Source of the DNA: Manduca sexta
Taxonomy: Eukaryota; Arthropoda; Insecta; Lepidoptera; Sphingidae
NCBI RefSeq assembly: GCF_014839805.1
Contig: NC_051115.1
Span: 372,001-436,000 of the forward strand
Length of the DNA stretch: 64,000 bases
Direction: 5' to 3'
The notes beneath the pieces were generated by a model, which worked only from the letters and a program-made list of their open reading frames with translations, searched no databases and had not been told where the DNA came from. Each line of letters opens with the position of its first letter. Position 1 is the stretch's first letter. Positions 44,005 through 55,000 of this stretch are shown here, in pieces. Both the position numbers and the translations under genes were made by a program.

Positions 44005-44282
44005 TTGTTTAAATACGAAAATTACGAAATCTAATTGTCCTTCAGAATAGGTGCCTGGACTTAACGAATGGTGGCAAACAAACAAACTTGTTTTAATAGT
44101 GAGATAATCTAGTGGGAAAATATACGATAACCCATGTCAATAAGAAACTGAAATAGGGATGGACATGGACTATGTCGATATATCGATGTGCCGTACTCTA
44201 TTTTTTCGATCTTGGTAAACGATTTCTGTCTCTTTTCGGTTTTAGTGCCTTAAAAGGAATCTTTACTGCTTACATAAAGGCT

Positions 44283-44396
44283 TACTGTCCCACAGTTGGT
44301 CACGGGCCTCCTCTACTACTGAGAGGGATTAGGCCTTAGTCCTGCATACCTGAGAAATTCTCTATGGAATTTTCAAAGGTGTGAGAAGTTTACTAA
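44283..44396. mobile_element. S1 SINE rearranged, joined to R6
   Basis: The tail in minus orientation (TACTGTCC-like start, CACGGGCCTCCTCTACTACT) switches to plus-orientation body (CCTGCATACCTGAGAAATTC), then R6 begins. The same S1-R6 order occurs at 6050-6745. Confidence 0.7.
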
Positions 44397-45070
44397 TTGT
44401 TTGTAAATCTAGATAAATACATGAAAAAACGAAAACAATGTTTATTTTAGGCGCCGACTCCAAAATTGGTAACCAGTATACTGCCATGCTAAGCTCAAAA
44501 GCGGTATCTCAAAAATCAAAATCTTGATTTTTATGTCGTCAGATAGCTTAGAGAAATACCCATCCAATGAACTTACCATAATAAGGGTATCTTGATTAGA
44601 ACTTTAAAAAAAAACTTTAAAAGAGTTTCTCTATCTCAGTTTTACTTATAATATAATATCAGCCCTGTATTATATACTGTCCCACTGTTGGGCACAGACC
44701 TCCTCTACTACAGAGAGGGATGAGGCCATAGTCCACCACGCTGGCCTAGTGCGGATTGGTAGACATCACACAGTTTCGAAATTCCTTTAGAGGAACTTCT
44801 CAGACGTGCAGGTTTCCTCACGATGTTTTCATTCACCGTTAAAGCAAGCAATAATTCACAAAGAATACACACATAATATTTTAGAAAAGTCAGAGGTGTG
44901 TGCCCTTGGGTTTTGAACCTGCGGACATTCGTCTCGGCTGTCCGTTCCACAACCAAGTAGGCTATCTTACAACTTACTTATAAAACTATATTTACAAAAC
45001 TTCGATTATCTGGAAATAAGGTTTCCCTGACATACTTACCTCTTTTGCGCTTAACACGGCAGTACTATGC
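44384..45070 (+). repeat. R6 repeat split by an S1 SINE
   Basis: Left 44384-44650, right 44967-45070 (TAAAACTATATTTACAAAAC ... GCGCTTAACACGGCAG). Confidence 0.76.
44651..44966 (-). mobile_element. S1 SINE inserted in R6
   Basis: Full length. R6 breaks off at 44650 and resumes at about 44967, with ACTTATA on both sides. Confidence 0.86.
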
Positions 45071-45239
45071 TATGAGACAATTGCGTTTGTATTCTGCTTA
45101 CTTATCAATGACCTGTAGTCTTGAAATATTATACTCAGAAAATAACTCTTTAATACATGGGACTTTACACAGCGGAGCAAAAACAAATGCTGCCGCATGA
45201 CACTTCCACTTACCTCTGAAAGAAAAAGGTATGATACTT

Positions 45240-45620
45240 TGTTGGTGGTAGGATATATTTTGTATCCAGGGTATAGGTACACAAGCAGTGCCAGATTTAT
45301 ATTTTTTATGTGTGTAGGCTACTTTATTTCCGCCGCCCTATGTAGGTAGGTTTATATATACATATGTATGTATGTATATAGGTTTCTAAAATACTTAATA
45401 ATATTCCATTTATTTGTATTATAGTCACTAAAGTTAAATAAATGAATGATTAATTAAATCGAGTGAGCGTCCTCTGAAATCTGCCGCCCTTAAGAGGCTG
45501 CCACCCATAGGCCGCGGCCTATACGGCCTATTTACAAATCCAGGATTATATACACGGTGTTAAAACGCCATAATAGCCCACGTAAGCGTTCCGGGATCAG
45601 CCTGTGTATCCTTCAAACAA
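45240..45620 (+). repeat. R2 repeat split by another repeat
   Basis: Halves at 45240-45282 and 45540-45620. The insert between them (TTTATTTCCGCCGCCCTATG ... ATAGGCCGCGGCCTATACGG) recurs at 51448-51690, so it is a repeat in its own right. Confidence 0.65.
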
Positions 45621-45696
45621 GCCAACATTTGACTGACAAGTTAATCACGAAAAATAATGTTTTATTGAATAAATAACGCACAATGTATTTTACTGG

Positions 45697-45965
45697 TGGT
45701 ATGTCTCTCATATGTGAGAGTCCCTGTGGGTAGGTACCACCGCAATGTCTATTTCCACAGCCGTGTGTAGTCGCTGTTGTGTACCGGTTTAAACATTGTA
45801 GCTAGTGTAACTACTGGACATAATAATTCACATCTCATGTCTCAGACAAGCGCAGTGGAATACCAAACAATACTTTGTATTCAAGGTGTTGATGTTACTA
45901 CTGTTTATCGGTCGTATCGCTTACCATCCGGCGAACGGCAAGCTCGTCTCATCATCCAAAACTAA
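45697..45965 (+). repeat. R1 repeat, intergenic
   Basis: Full-length copy; open frame at 45777-45965 lies inside it. Confidence 0.75.
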
Positions 45966-46335
45966 AACAAAAGATAATCCTAGTTTATAAAATCAATTGT
46001 TTTATTTATGATTAATGTTACATGGCATTCTATCGATAACTTGTCTCCTCACCAGCTAATCACGACAGGGTCATACAAACATATCGACATTAATCATCTT
46101 CGCCACTCGTTATCTGGACATTGCTAGGTACGTATCTAGATTATAGCATAGAATATAACAGTGGCGAAGGGCAGCGGCGGCTCCGGAGTATACTGTCGAA
46201 TCTGGAAAAAATTGCGACATTCACTTTTTAACTTTTCATTATGTTGTAATGTTAAACGAAAAAACACTTCATTAACAATCATTTACTCACTTTATTAATG
46301 GGTTTTGGTAATAAACTAAAATATTTTTTTTTGTT
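45966..46335. other. No gene recognised
   Basis: Intergenic. Near 46255, AACGAAAAAACACTTCATTA resembles sequence next to M2 at 5465. Confidence 0.4.
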
Positions 46336-46583
46336 TGCACGCGCGCATTCTGTCGATCGCTGACAGTTATTTCAAACAATTGACAGTTATATAAAATTAA
46401 TATTTTCGTTACGTTTTCTTAAATTTTCTAATTTTCCGCGCAATTTTTTGAATTTTTTCTTTCATGAGAACCTTCTCCTGACAATAACAAACACAACAAA
46501 CAAAAATAGTGAAATCGGTCCAGCCGTTCACGCGTGATGGCGTGACCAAGGGAAATAGGGATTCATTATTATATATATAGATT
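46336..46583 (-). mobile_element. Helitron-like element H1, tail lost
   Basis: Same body (GTCCAGCCGTTCACGCGTGA) and TATATATATAG end, but the CTAG hairpin end is absent. Confidence 0.65.
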
Positions 46584-48439
46584 GATGTAATGTAATTTCT
46601 GTAATCTGAGGTGCATGTTATTACTTCTAACATAAACTCACACATATGTGAAAACTTTTAACTGGCCTTCAGTTAAGTATATAATATACAAACTATATCT
46701 GTGTTGGCTGTTAGTTTTCTGTAAAAATAAAAATAAAATAAACAATACCTACATAACGAAATGTTAAAAAAGTTAATGTTGTTATTTATTTAGATACGAT
46801 AGTTTACTTAGGAGCCATCGATATATCCCGATTCCTGCTTCCCCTTCGTAAGTGTAAAATATAAAAAAAAACTTACATTAAATAATTTGCAGTCCGTATT
46901 TATGCATTAGTACCTCTGTTAGTATCGGGTAGTAGGTCTCCCGACGTCGTAGACTCTAAAGGCGTCATTCAGCATGTGGGGCATCTTAGCCCCTTCAATT
47001 AGAGAGATGCCGCAAATATCGCGCAGAGACGGGTCCGTGCAGCTATCTCAGTGCCACAAGATACCCCGGGGCCGTCCCGTATGCGCCGAAGAAGGCCACG
47101 GCGGGTTTTGGTTGGTATGCCGGTGTGGGGTATGCAGGGGTTAGGGATTCGGTACAACGCTCGCTCGGATGATGTTATACTCCCGAGTGTCGACATTGGT
47201 CCGTAAAACGGGTGAAACCAACATAACCGTTCCACTGACCCTCCGAGTGGTGGTAGCGATAACGCATTTTCTTCCCCACGTAAAACAAAAAAAAAGTACC
47301 TCTGTTGTGTCGGGTTCTCTTTCGGATTTCATCTTTCAACCCTGGGATATATTGAAGTGATTTAAAACAGCCCCTATGGTGGAAGATATGTTTGAAGTAA
47401 CTTCGCGAGTTAAATTAAATTTAAAATTAAATTAATAAATGTGAAAGTGTTTAAATGTGTTATTACGAAAACGAATATAGCTTATAAATAGTTAAGAATA
47501 ATAATGTCAGTTTACTGCAAGAGCTCATTAACTGACAAATACCATAAGATGAATTAAGCCACTTTTAGTTTTAGTTACCTATATTGTTATCCCTATATCA
47601 TCTTAGATATAATTATGTCAAGAAAAAGTAAAACACTTTTATATTCTTGAATATGTTTATTCTTAAAATCAACTGAGTATGTAAACGTTATATTATGTTC
47701 AAGGCGTTATAAACTGTACTTGATGTTTTTTTGTTAGTAGTAAGTTTTTGCAGAAAACTGACGATATTGTGAGGAGATTCGTTAGTTTAAATCCTTAACC
47801 GCCGGTGGCTTGGGTCTTGAACTTCGGCAATTGAGGATGATTCATTTTTATATGCATTATTATTTATTAAAGATGTGTATTTTAAAAAAAGTGCTTTAAA
47901 ACGTAAAGGGAACGAAACGTTTATTATTAAAAGGTTATTGCGACCTAAACTTTTAAGTATGCCATAATTTTAATTGATTGCAAAACCGTTGCAATATTTC
48001 GAAATCTAATTTCGAATTGACAATTAACCAACTATTTATTGTTTTAAATATTGTTCTAAAATAATTATACGTACGTATTAACTTACATTTTATATAACTA
48101 ATTTTAACATTTTAATTACAAAACATGGTTAACGTCGCGGTCAAGAGCTCCGAAAAACCTTAAATCCAGTAGTTTAACAATACTAATGAATAAATAAATA
48201 TTAAATACCCAATGCTTTGAATCAGTGGCGTAGTTTAAAGGGACAGAAGGGGACGTGAAGATGGCATTGCGCGGGGGGGGGGGGGCACAAGGTCCGGGGC
48301 CTTGTCACATAAGTAAATAAACTTGTGCTTATGGAGGCCAATGCAGCCTTCGCTAAATAGTTAGGCATCCAGTCGCTGCCCTCTTATGTAAGTCGTCCCG
48401 CCATCTGGCCAAAATCGTCCCACGATACGTTTGTCAAGA
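46584..48439. other. No gene recognised; possible repeat at 46900-47290
   Basis: 46900-47290 is GC-richer than its surroundings with open frames on both strands, which suggests a transposon scrap that I cannot name. A 13-base G run is at 48273-48285. The rest is AT-rich with no feature. Confidence 0.4.
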
Positions 48440-48560
48440 CGCATTGTCCACTGAGACTCGGTGAGCTTCACTGCTCGGTGTCATAAAATGCGTGCCACTG
48501 CTGATCCTGTTTACAAGAGTTGTAGTGGTGGGTGTGAGGGCGGGAAAGTCTCGGAAGACG
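48440..48560 (-). repeat. Repeat with GGGTGTGAGGGCGGGAAAG
   Basis: Shared with 20550-20660 and 35380-35520 (there as GAGACTTTCCCGCCCTCACA, ATCAGCAGTGGCATG). Present in a gelsolin intron, a Yellow gene 1 intron and here. Confidence 0.6.
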
Positions 48561-48689
48561 GTGTCTCCAACAGGACCCGCTTACTCCAGCGGTTACCTGT
48601 TCTGCGACATGTGGCTAGCTTATTGCCACTTCAACCTACTGACTGCGCTCAGTCTCCACACCAAATGCAATAGGGGAACAGTTGTCGCG

Positions 48690-48905
48690 TCCCTAGGCAC
48701 ACAGTTCAGTGTCCAATTCATATTGAGGCCTATAAGGGCTTGCGAACATATCCCTTCCTTCACCCCTCCTCCTATCTTAAGAGGTTGCCTTATCTTTCCC
48801 CACACTTCCTTCCCAGCTATCGCCCCCCAACTTTCCTGCAGAACCCTGCAGTCGCTAAGCCGCGGCATTCTAGTATCCCATCCTGGAGTTGACTACGGGT
48901 CCAAA
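48690..48905 (-). repeat. R4 repeat upstream of Yellow gene 2
   Basis: Minus orientation; open frame 48492-48929 is largely this repeat, not a gene. Ends about 145 bp before the ATG of Yellow gene 2. Confidence 0.66.
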
Positions 48906-49047
48906 AGCAAACAAAAAAAAACCTACTAACTTCCAGAGCTACGTCGGTCACCTGATAGATCACTTCGTACTGAATTTTGTCAAACTCCAAGCATGGCTCT
49001 TGAGTTAACATAACCAGGTAATATTAATTTGCTTTTTTTTTACAGAA

Positions 49048-52000
49048 ATGACTATAAAACTATTGATATTATTGCAATTGAGCGTCATCGTCTCTTCAAT
49101 CCAAGATGACAGGAAAGTTGGACGTCTGACTGAAGTGTTCGCTTGGAAGCAACTTACATACGATATTGATGGAGTCGCGTGTAAGTAGATAGTGATAATA
49201 TCAGCTCTGTATTATATACTGTCCCACTGCTGGGCCTCCTCTACTCCTGCGTACATGTCAATGTTAAAATCATACTAAAGTCAGGTGTACGGATTGCAGT
49301 ACAGTTGAGTAGAACACAATGCGTGTACGGAACGCTAGATCTAGTACGTAGTACATATATATCGATGCCATTTAAGACTTACACACAAAGTATATGGAAA
49401 TACAAGCACGTTCATTGTATTATGACTTCATTAGTTAAAACTGGCTAACCTTGTGAGTAAAGTAAGCATTATGCATTTATCGCTTCGAGGTTTTCCTATT
49501 TTTTATAAGGTACAATTTGATTGTCCGTTAGAGGTGCCAATAATTTACTTTGTAGCTACGAAGGGTTTGTCTTAGTACTTGAAAAGCGATCAGATTTTAT
49601 ATAAATATCAGCCCTGTATTATATACTGTCCCACTGCACGGGCCTCCTTTACTGAGAGTGATTAGGCCTTAGTCCACCACGCTGTAGTGCGGGCAGACTT
49701 CACACACCCTCAAAATTCCTATAGAAAACTTCAGATATGCAGGTTTCCTCACGATGTTTTCCTTCACAGTTAAAGCAAGCAATAATTCAGAAAGAATACA
49801 CATAATTTTAGAAAAGTCAGAGGTGTGTTTGGGTTGTGTTTGAGAAAATATACTCGTAAATTCAAATGTTCCATCTTTACTTATCCTCTCGAAATTAATG
49901 TTTTTTTTCTTTTTATTTCAAATTCTCCTCTAGCAAACGGCCTTGAGCAGTTGTTTCATACATTTTCGGCGCACTTTATGTTGGGAATATACAAAGTTAT
50001 ACGAATAATTTAAATAAAAACGTTTTTTTCTCTTTGAAAATTTTGAACAAATAATATATTCCTTATTAAATTGTCTAGTTAATAGAGTTGGTTGGAAATG
50101 AAAATGTGTACTTTAGGAGATGCAAAGAATCAAGAATTTTAGTGGCATTTGTATTGTGAAATTAATGCACATTATATAGAGAATTTTAGCTACTAAAGTC
50201 AAGATAACATATTGTAGAAATTAGAAAAAAAAAATCTATCTGTTTTATGAATTTCGAGTAGACAGCTTCGAAGTATACGGAAATAAAGCCCCTAAATAGC
50301 TTATACTTAGATTTCATTGAATGAAAAAAATCTATAGCACTTTACAAATAAATACGTATGTATGTAAATTAAAGAAAAACGCAATAGCATTTATACCAAT
50401 TTATGTTTTAGTAACCCAAGACCGCGTCACAAATTTTGAACAGAATGCTTTGTTGAGAAGAAAACGACAGTCCGATCTGGTCTACTTTAAGAACGAATAC
50501 ATGGATGAAAGGATTTGGAGTGATAGTAAGTTTTTTTATCGAAATCAATTTTTGAATTTTCTATGCCACAACTAGGGAAAAAAAAAAAATTATCTGTAAT
50601 TTCTGACTTGGCAGCATAGTCTATGTCCTTAGCCAGATGCCCTCGAATGAAAAAAAAATTACTTACAAAACATTGTTTTTGACGAGGCTGTATGGGCTAG
50701 AACCCTTTGCCTTCCCAATAATAAAGGGAAAATCTAAATAAAAAAAAATGTTTTTATTATTTTTATTTTTTTGTATCAATTACCAATGTTTAAATCTATT
50801 ATCTTTGTTTCTATATATGTAATACCTATATATGTATGTATTTATGCCATATTTGTATGTATTCATATGTATAACATCGCGCTCTTAATAAAATAATGAC
50901 CTATTTCAAAATTGATAATTTTTGGCAGTCGTCGGAAAACAAATTTTAGTTTGCTACCTTTTTTTTGAAGTTGCTATAAAATTGATCTTATTAAAGATAT
51001 AATGAAACCTATAGCATGAAATAAAGGGAAAAACCTAAAAGGTCGCAAACAGAAATTGGTTGTTTGACGATTCCCACAAATTGGCAATTTTGGAATGGGT
51101 CATTATTTTATTAAGAGTACGAATTTTGTATGTATTTTTTTCTCTTTTAAAACTGATCATATTAATATAGGTATTCTATTCTTTCTTCTTTCTTTTCTTA
51201 TTTCCATTCTTCTAGAATACAGTCGGATGGACTCTCGCGTGATACCGAGGTGGAATTTGTACAGTTAAGTATATCTTCAATCTTTATTTATTCTTCATTA
51301 ATATCATTATAATATATCTAAACACATAAGTACCGACGATTGAAAAGCTAATTGACTTAAGCGACATTTTTCTTTTCGAAAAATTTTAACTTCGTCAAAA
51401 AAACATAGAAAACAGAGCTGATTTTAAATGAAATAAGTCGCTTAAGTCCAATGCCGATTTTATATTTTTTATGAGTGTAGGCCACTTTATTTGTGCCGCC
51501 CCATGCAAATAGGTTTATGTATGTATGTATGTAGGTTTCTATAATACTTGATAATTTTCCATTTGTTTATATTATGGAAGGTACTAAAGTTAAAAACGAA
51601 TGATTAATTAAATCGAGTGAGCGTCCTCTGAAATCTGCTGCCCATAGGCCGCGGCCTATACGGCCTATTTACAAATCCAGGACTGCTTAAGTCAATTAGC
51701 CTTTCACCTTTCAATATATGGCTCACTAATACAAGGTTCAGGTTTGTTATATTTCTTGCACAAATTTAATTACATAAGTATGCATAGTTCTATATTTTTT
51801 TTAGTAAATATTTCCAATAATCGCAAAAGGGGGAAACATGACTTAATATCTTCCTTCTGTATGTTTTTCTGTCTATATTTTTTTGCCACGCCATCCTACT
51901 GCCCGGAACACAATTTTCCACCTACAAATCTCTGTAAAGAAGACGAAGTTTGGGGGCTCCAAGTATCGTAATATTATAAAAATCTTTTTGTGTTTGCTTA

Positions 52001-55000
52001 CACCTTAATTACTCAACAGATCATTACAAATTTTGTATATACGTTGTCAGGGATACAGCAAAAAGGGATTTAATTCAGAAAATAGTAGATGCTGTTCCCG
52101 AAATATAAATTGCCAAAAGTTCTGATGTAACAAACATTAAAAAAATACACTCGAATTGAGAAATTCCTCCTTTTTGGGTCCATGCCTCCCGTTACAAGTC
52201 GCCACACATCCCTAAGAGGTGCACTCCTCATTTTGAAAAGCAATGATCTACTATAATAAATCATTTTCAGGACCAAAACCATCGCAACCTAACGTCGGTA
52301 CTAATGGTAAGTATTCTATCGCTAATTTGAATTAACTAGACTTCTAAGAGTTCTGAGATTATACAGAGCGAACATTGGTATGATTGTCAAACGAAAATTT
52401 TGCGCTCATGCGATGGTTCAATCTACTGTGAAATAGCAAACCAGCACTGTGAAATACTTCATATTTTTCCCATAAAATGGTTTGCACGTTTTAAATGCAC
52501 TTATTAGCTGATTTATTTATTTATTTTATTTATAAAGATACACTAAACAGATTACTGACAATAATAATCTGAATTACATTACAGTGGATCTAATGGCTAG
52601 TCAGAATCCAAATAGAAATGTCAGGGGTACCCAAACTAGACTAGGCCTGTACCACTTAATACTTATTCAAATACAACTTATTCAAAGTAGTTGACACGTA
52701 CATGTTATTTAGTTTACAAAAAAATAATGATTAACGATATTATTTTTGTATTAATAGCTAAGGACGTTGTGACATCTTGACGGACATTTCAAATAAGACA
52801 CCGATTTATTGCTCATTGGTAATAACTTTAGGAACACAAGTTAGATCATGTCCGGTTTATAACTAACTATACTGTTTCAGGCAAAGAGCATTACAATACT
52901 ACGGAAAATTTAATGCATTTGCTACACTCTATGATTACTTCAAAAGCAATAAAAAGTGTTAAATACATAACTGCACCTAGTAATAATTAATATACCTATT
53001 ATTGGCATACATATCAGCCACTATGCCATATAGTTTGTGTATATTTGTATGTATCTGCCATAAATTTATGGCAAGATGTAATGAGACACGAGATGTTATT
53101 TGGTCTGATTTATTCTATGTACAAATGATGCTTATATACTAATGTGTGTGTGACGTACGTGAGTTAACAATCATCCAAGCATCTATGTGATATTATGTGC
53201 GATGCTGTCGCTACATATCTATATGTATGCTGTTGGTACACCTTTAAATAAATTTAAAAAAAAATATATTTCCAGTGAACCAGTCTGATGCCTTCTTCAT
53301 TCAATACAATAACGTGCCCATGGGAGTGGAAAGGGTGGGCGATAGAGTCTTCATCACTGTTCCTAGACGAAGATACGGTATGTTACTATATATTTACTAG
53401 TAGCTCTCATATGTGAGAGTCTGCCTGGGTACCACCGCAATGTATTTCTGCCTCCAATCAGTCTGTAGTCACTGTTGTGTTCCGGTTTGAAGAACATTGT
53501 AGCCAGTGTAACTACTGGACATAATAACTAACATCTCATGTCTCAGATGGCGAGCGCGATGGAATACCGAACAATACTTTGTAATTCAAGGTGTTCTTTG
53601 TTTCTACTGTTTATGAGCGTCTGTATCGCTTACCATTAGGCGCACGGCAAACTCGTCTTGTTATACAAACAATTAAAAAACATGCTTTTATACCTGAAGG
53701 GGTAGACAAAGGCGCAGCTAGTGCTTCTACATTTTCCATGGTGTGCTAGAAGGCATCTTCATATTGGGCACAAATTCTAGATTTCGGAGTGATACTGAGC
53801 TGGAAACCTAATATTAGTTTACCTGACCCGGGATTCCAAAGTGGGGCCTCAGAGCAAAGTCGTGCTGCGCCGCGCATTATAACTACGCCATCAAGGCTTC
53901 CATTTTATATAAAATAATATTTACTTTAGGATGCACGGAATCAACAATATTAGTGGCATTTTTATTGTGAAATTAATGATACAATATCCACATTATACAA
54001 AATTATTTATTTACCTAAGTAAACATAATATTATACAGAAGTATGATAATAATGATGAGATACTTATATGATAATGATATTGCTTCTTTTTTTGTCATAA
54101 ATATTATGAGCGCGCACTTTTGCTGAGGGACCGTTTTAAAAGAAACCTTCATTTGGCTATGGAAATAAAACTATATTTGGATTTTGTGGCAGTTTTTTAT
54201 ATTATAGTTTTCTCGAAGACTTTGTAGCCTTTATAGTCGTTTTTTGAGCCGTGATAAAATCCGAAAAATATTTTGATTTCAATGTATAACATTCACAACA
54301 TAAATCATTTATTTGACTATGTTTATAACTATGAAGTTATAGACAACGCTTTGTTTTAAGGCATCCCATCAACACTAAACTACGTAGAACTGAACCAAAG
54401 AGAAAGGTCCCCGGCTTTGAAGCCGTACCCGGATATCAGACAAGCGAGGAGCTTGACTTCAGTGTACCGGACTAGAGCCGACCAGTGTGGCCGGCTGTGG
54501 ATGGTAGACACTGGCCTCTTGGAGATCCCTGGTAAGTTACAAATCTATAAATAATAATAGTAATGTATATATATAAAAATGAATCCATATTTCCCTTGGT
54601 CACACCATCGCGCGTGAACGGCTGGACCGATTTCACTATTTATTTTTTGTTGTTGTGTTTGTTATTGTCAGGAGAAGGTTCTTATTAAAGAAAAAAATCA
54701 AAAATTTGCGCGGAAAATTAGAAAATTTAAGAAAACTTAACGAAAATATTAATTTTATACAACTGTCAATTGTTTGAAATTACTGTCAGCGATTGACAGA
54801 ATGCGCGCTGCAAATTCATAGTTAAGAGGGGACAACGTCTGTCGTGTCAACTAGTAATAAGTAAAAAATATCTCCGAGGTGGAGTAGAAGTAGTCGCCAC
54901 TGCAGAGGAACAGTTGCGTTCCTCTATGAAAGGGGGATCTCAAATCAGGTAGATGTTACTTGACCGGCCGCGGCCCCTTCTACTGTTCCTATTCGAAGGT

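Noticed and set aside
46999..47360. Open frames on both strands in a GC-richer patch
   Set aside because: No family recognised; mutual overlap and composition suggest a transposon scrap, but I could not name it.
48492..48929. Open frame of 145 codons upstream of Yellow gene 2
   Set aside because: Most of it is repeat (the 48440 unit and R4), with no domain and no splice link to the gene.
51744..51971. Open frame ending with KEDEVWGL, like the KEDEVWVLA of Yellow gene 1 exon 8
   Set aside because: Phases do not fit between exons 51263 and 52271, there is no good acceptor, and the true DDEVWVMA exon of this gene is at 59416-59518.
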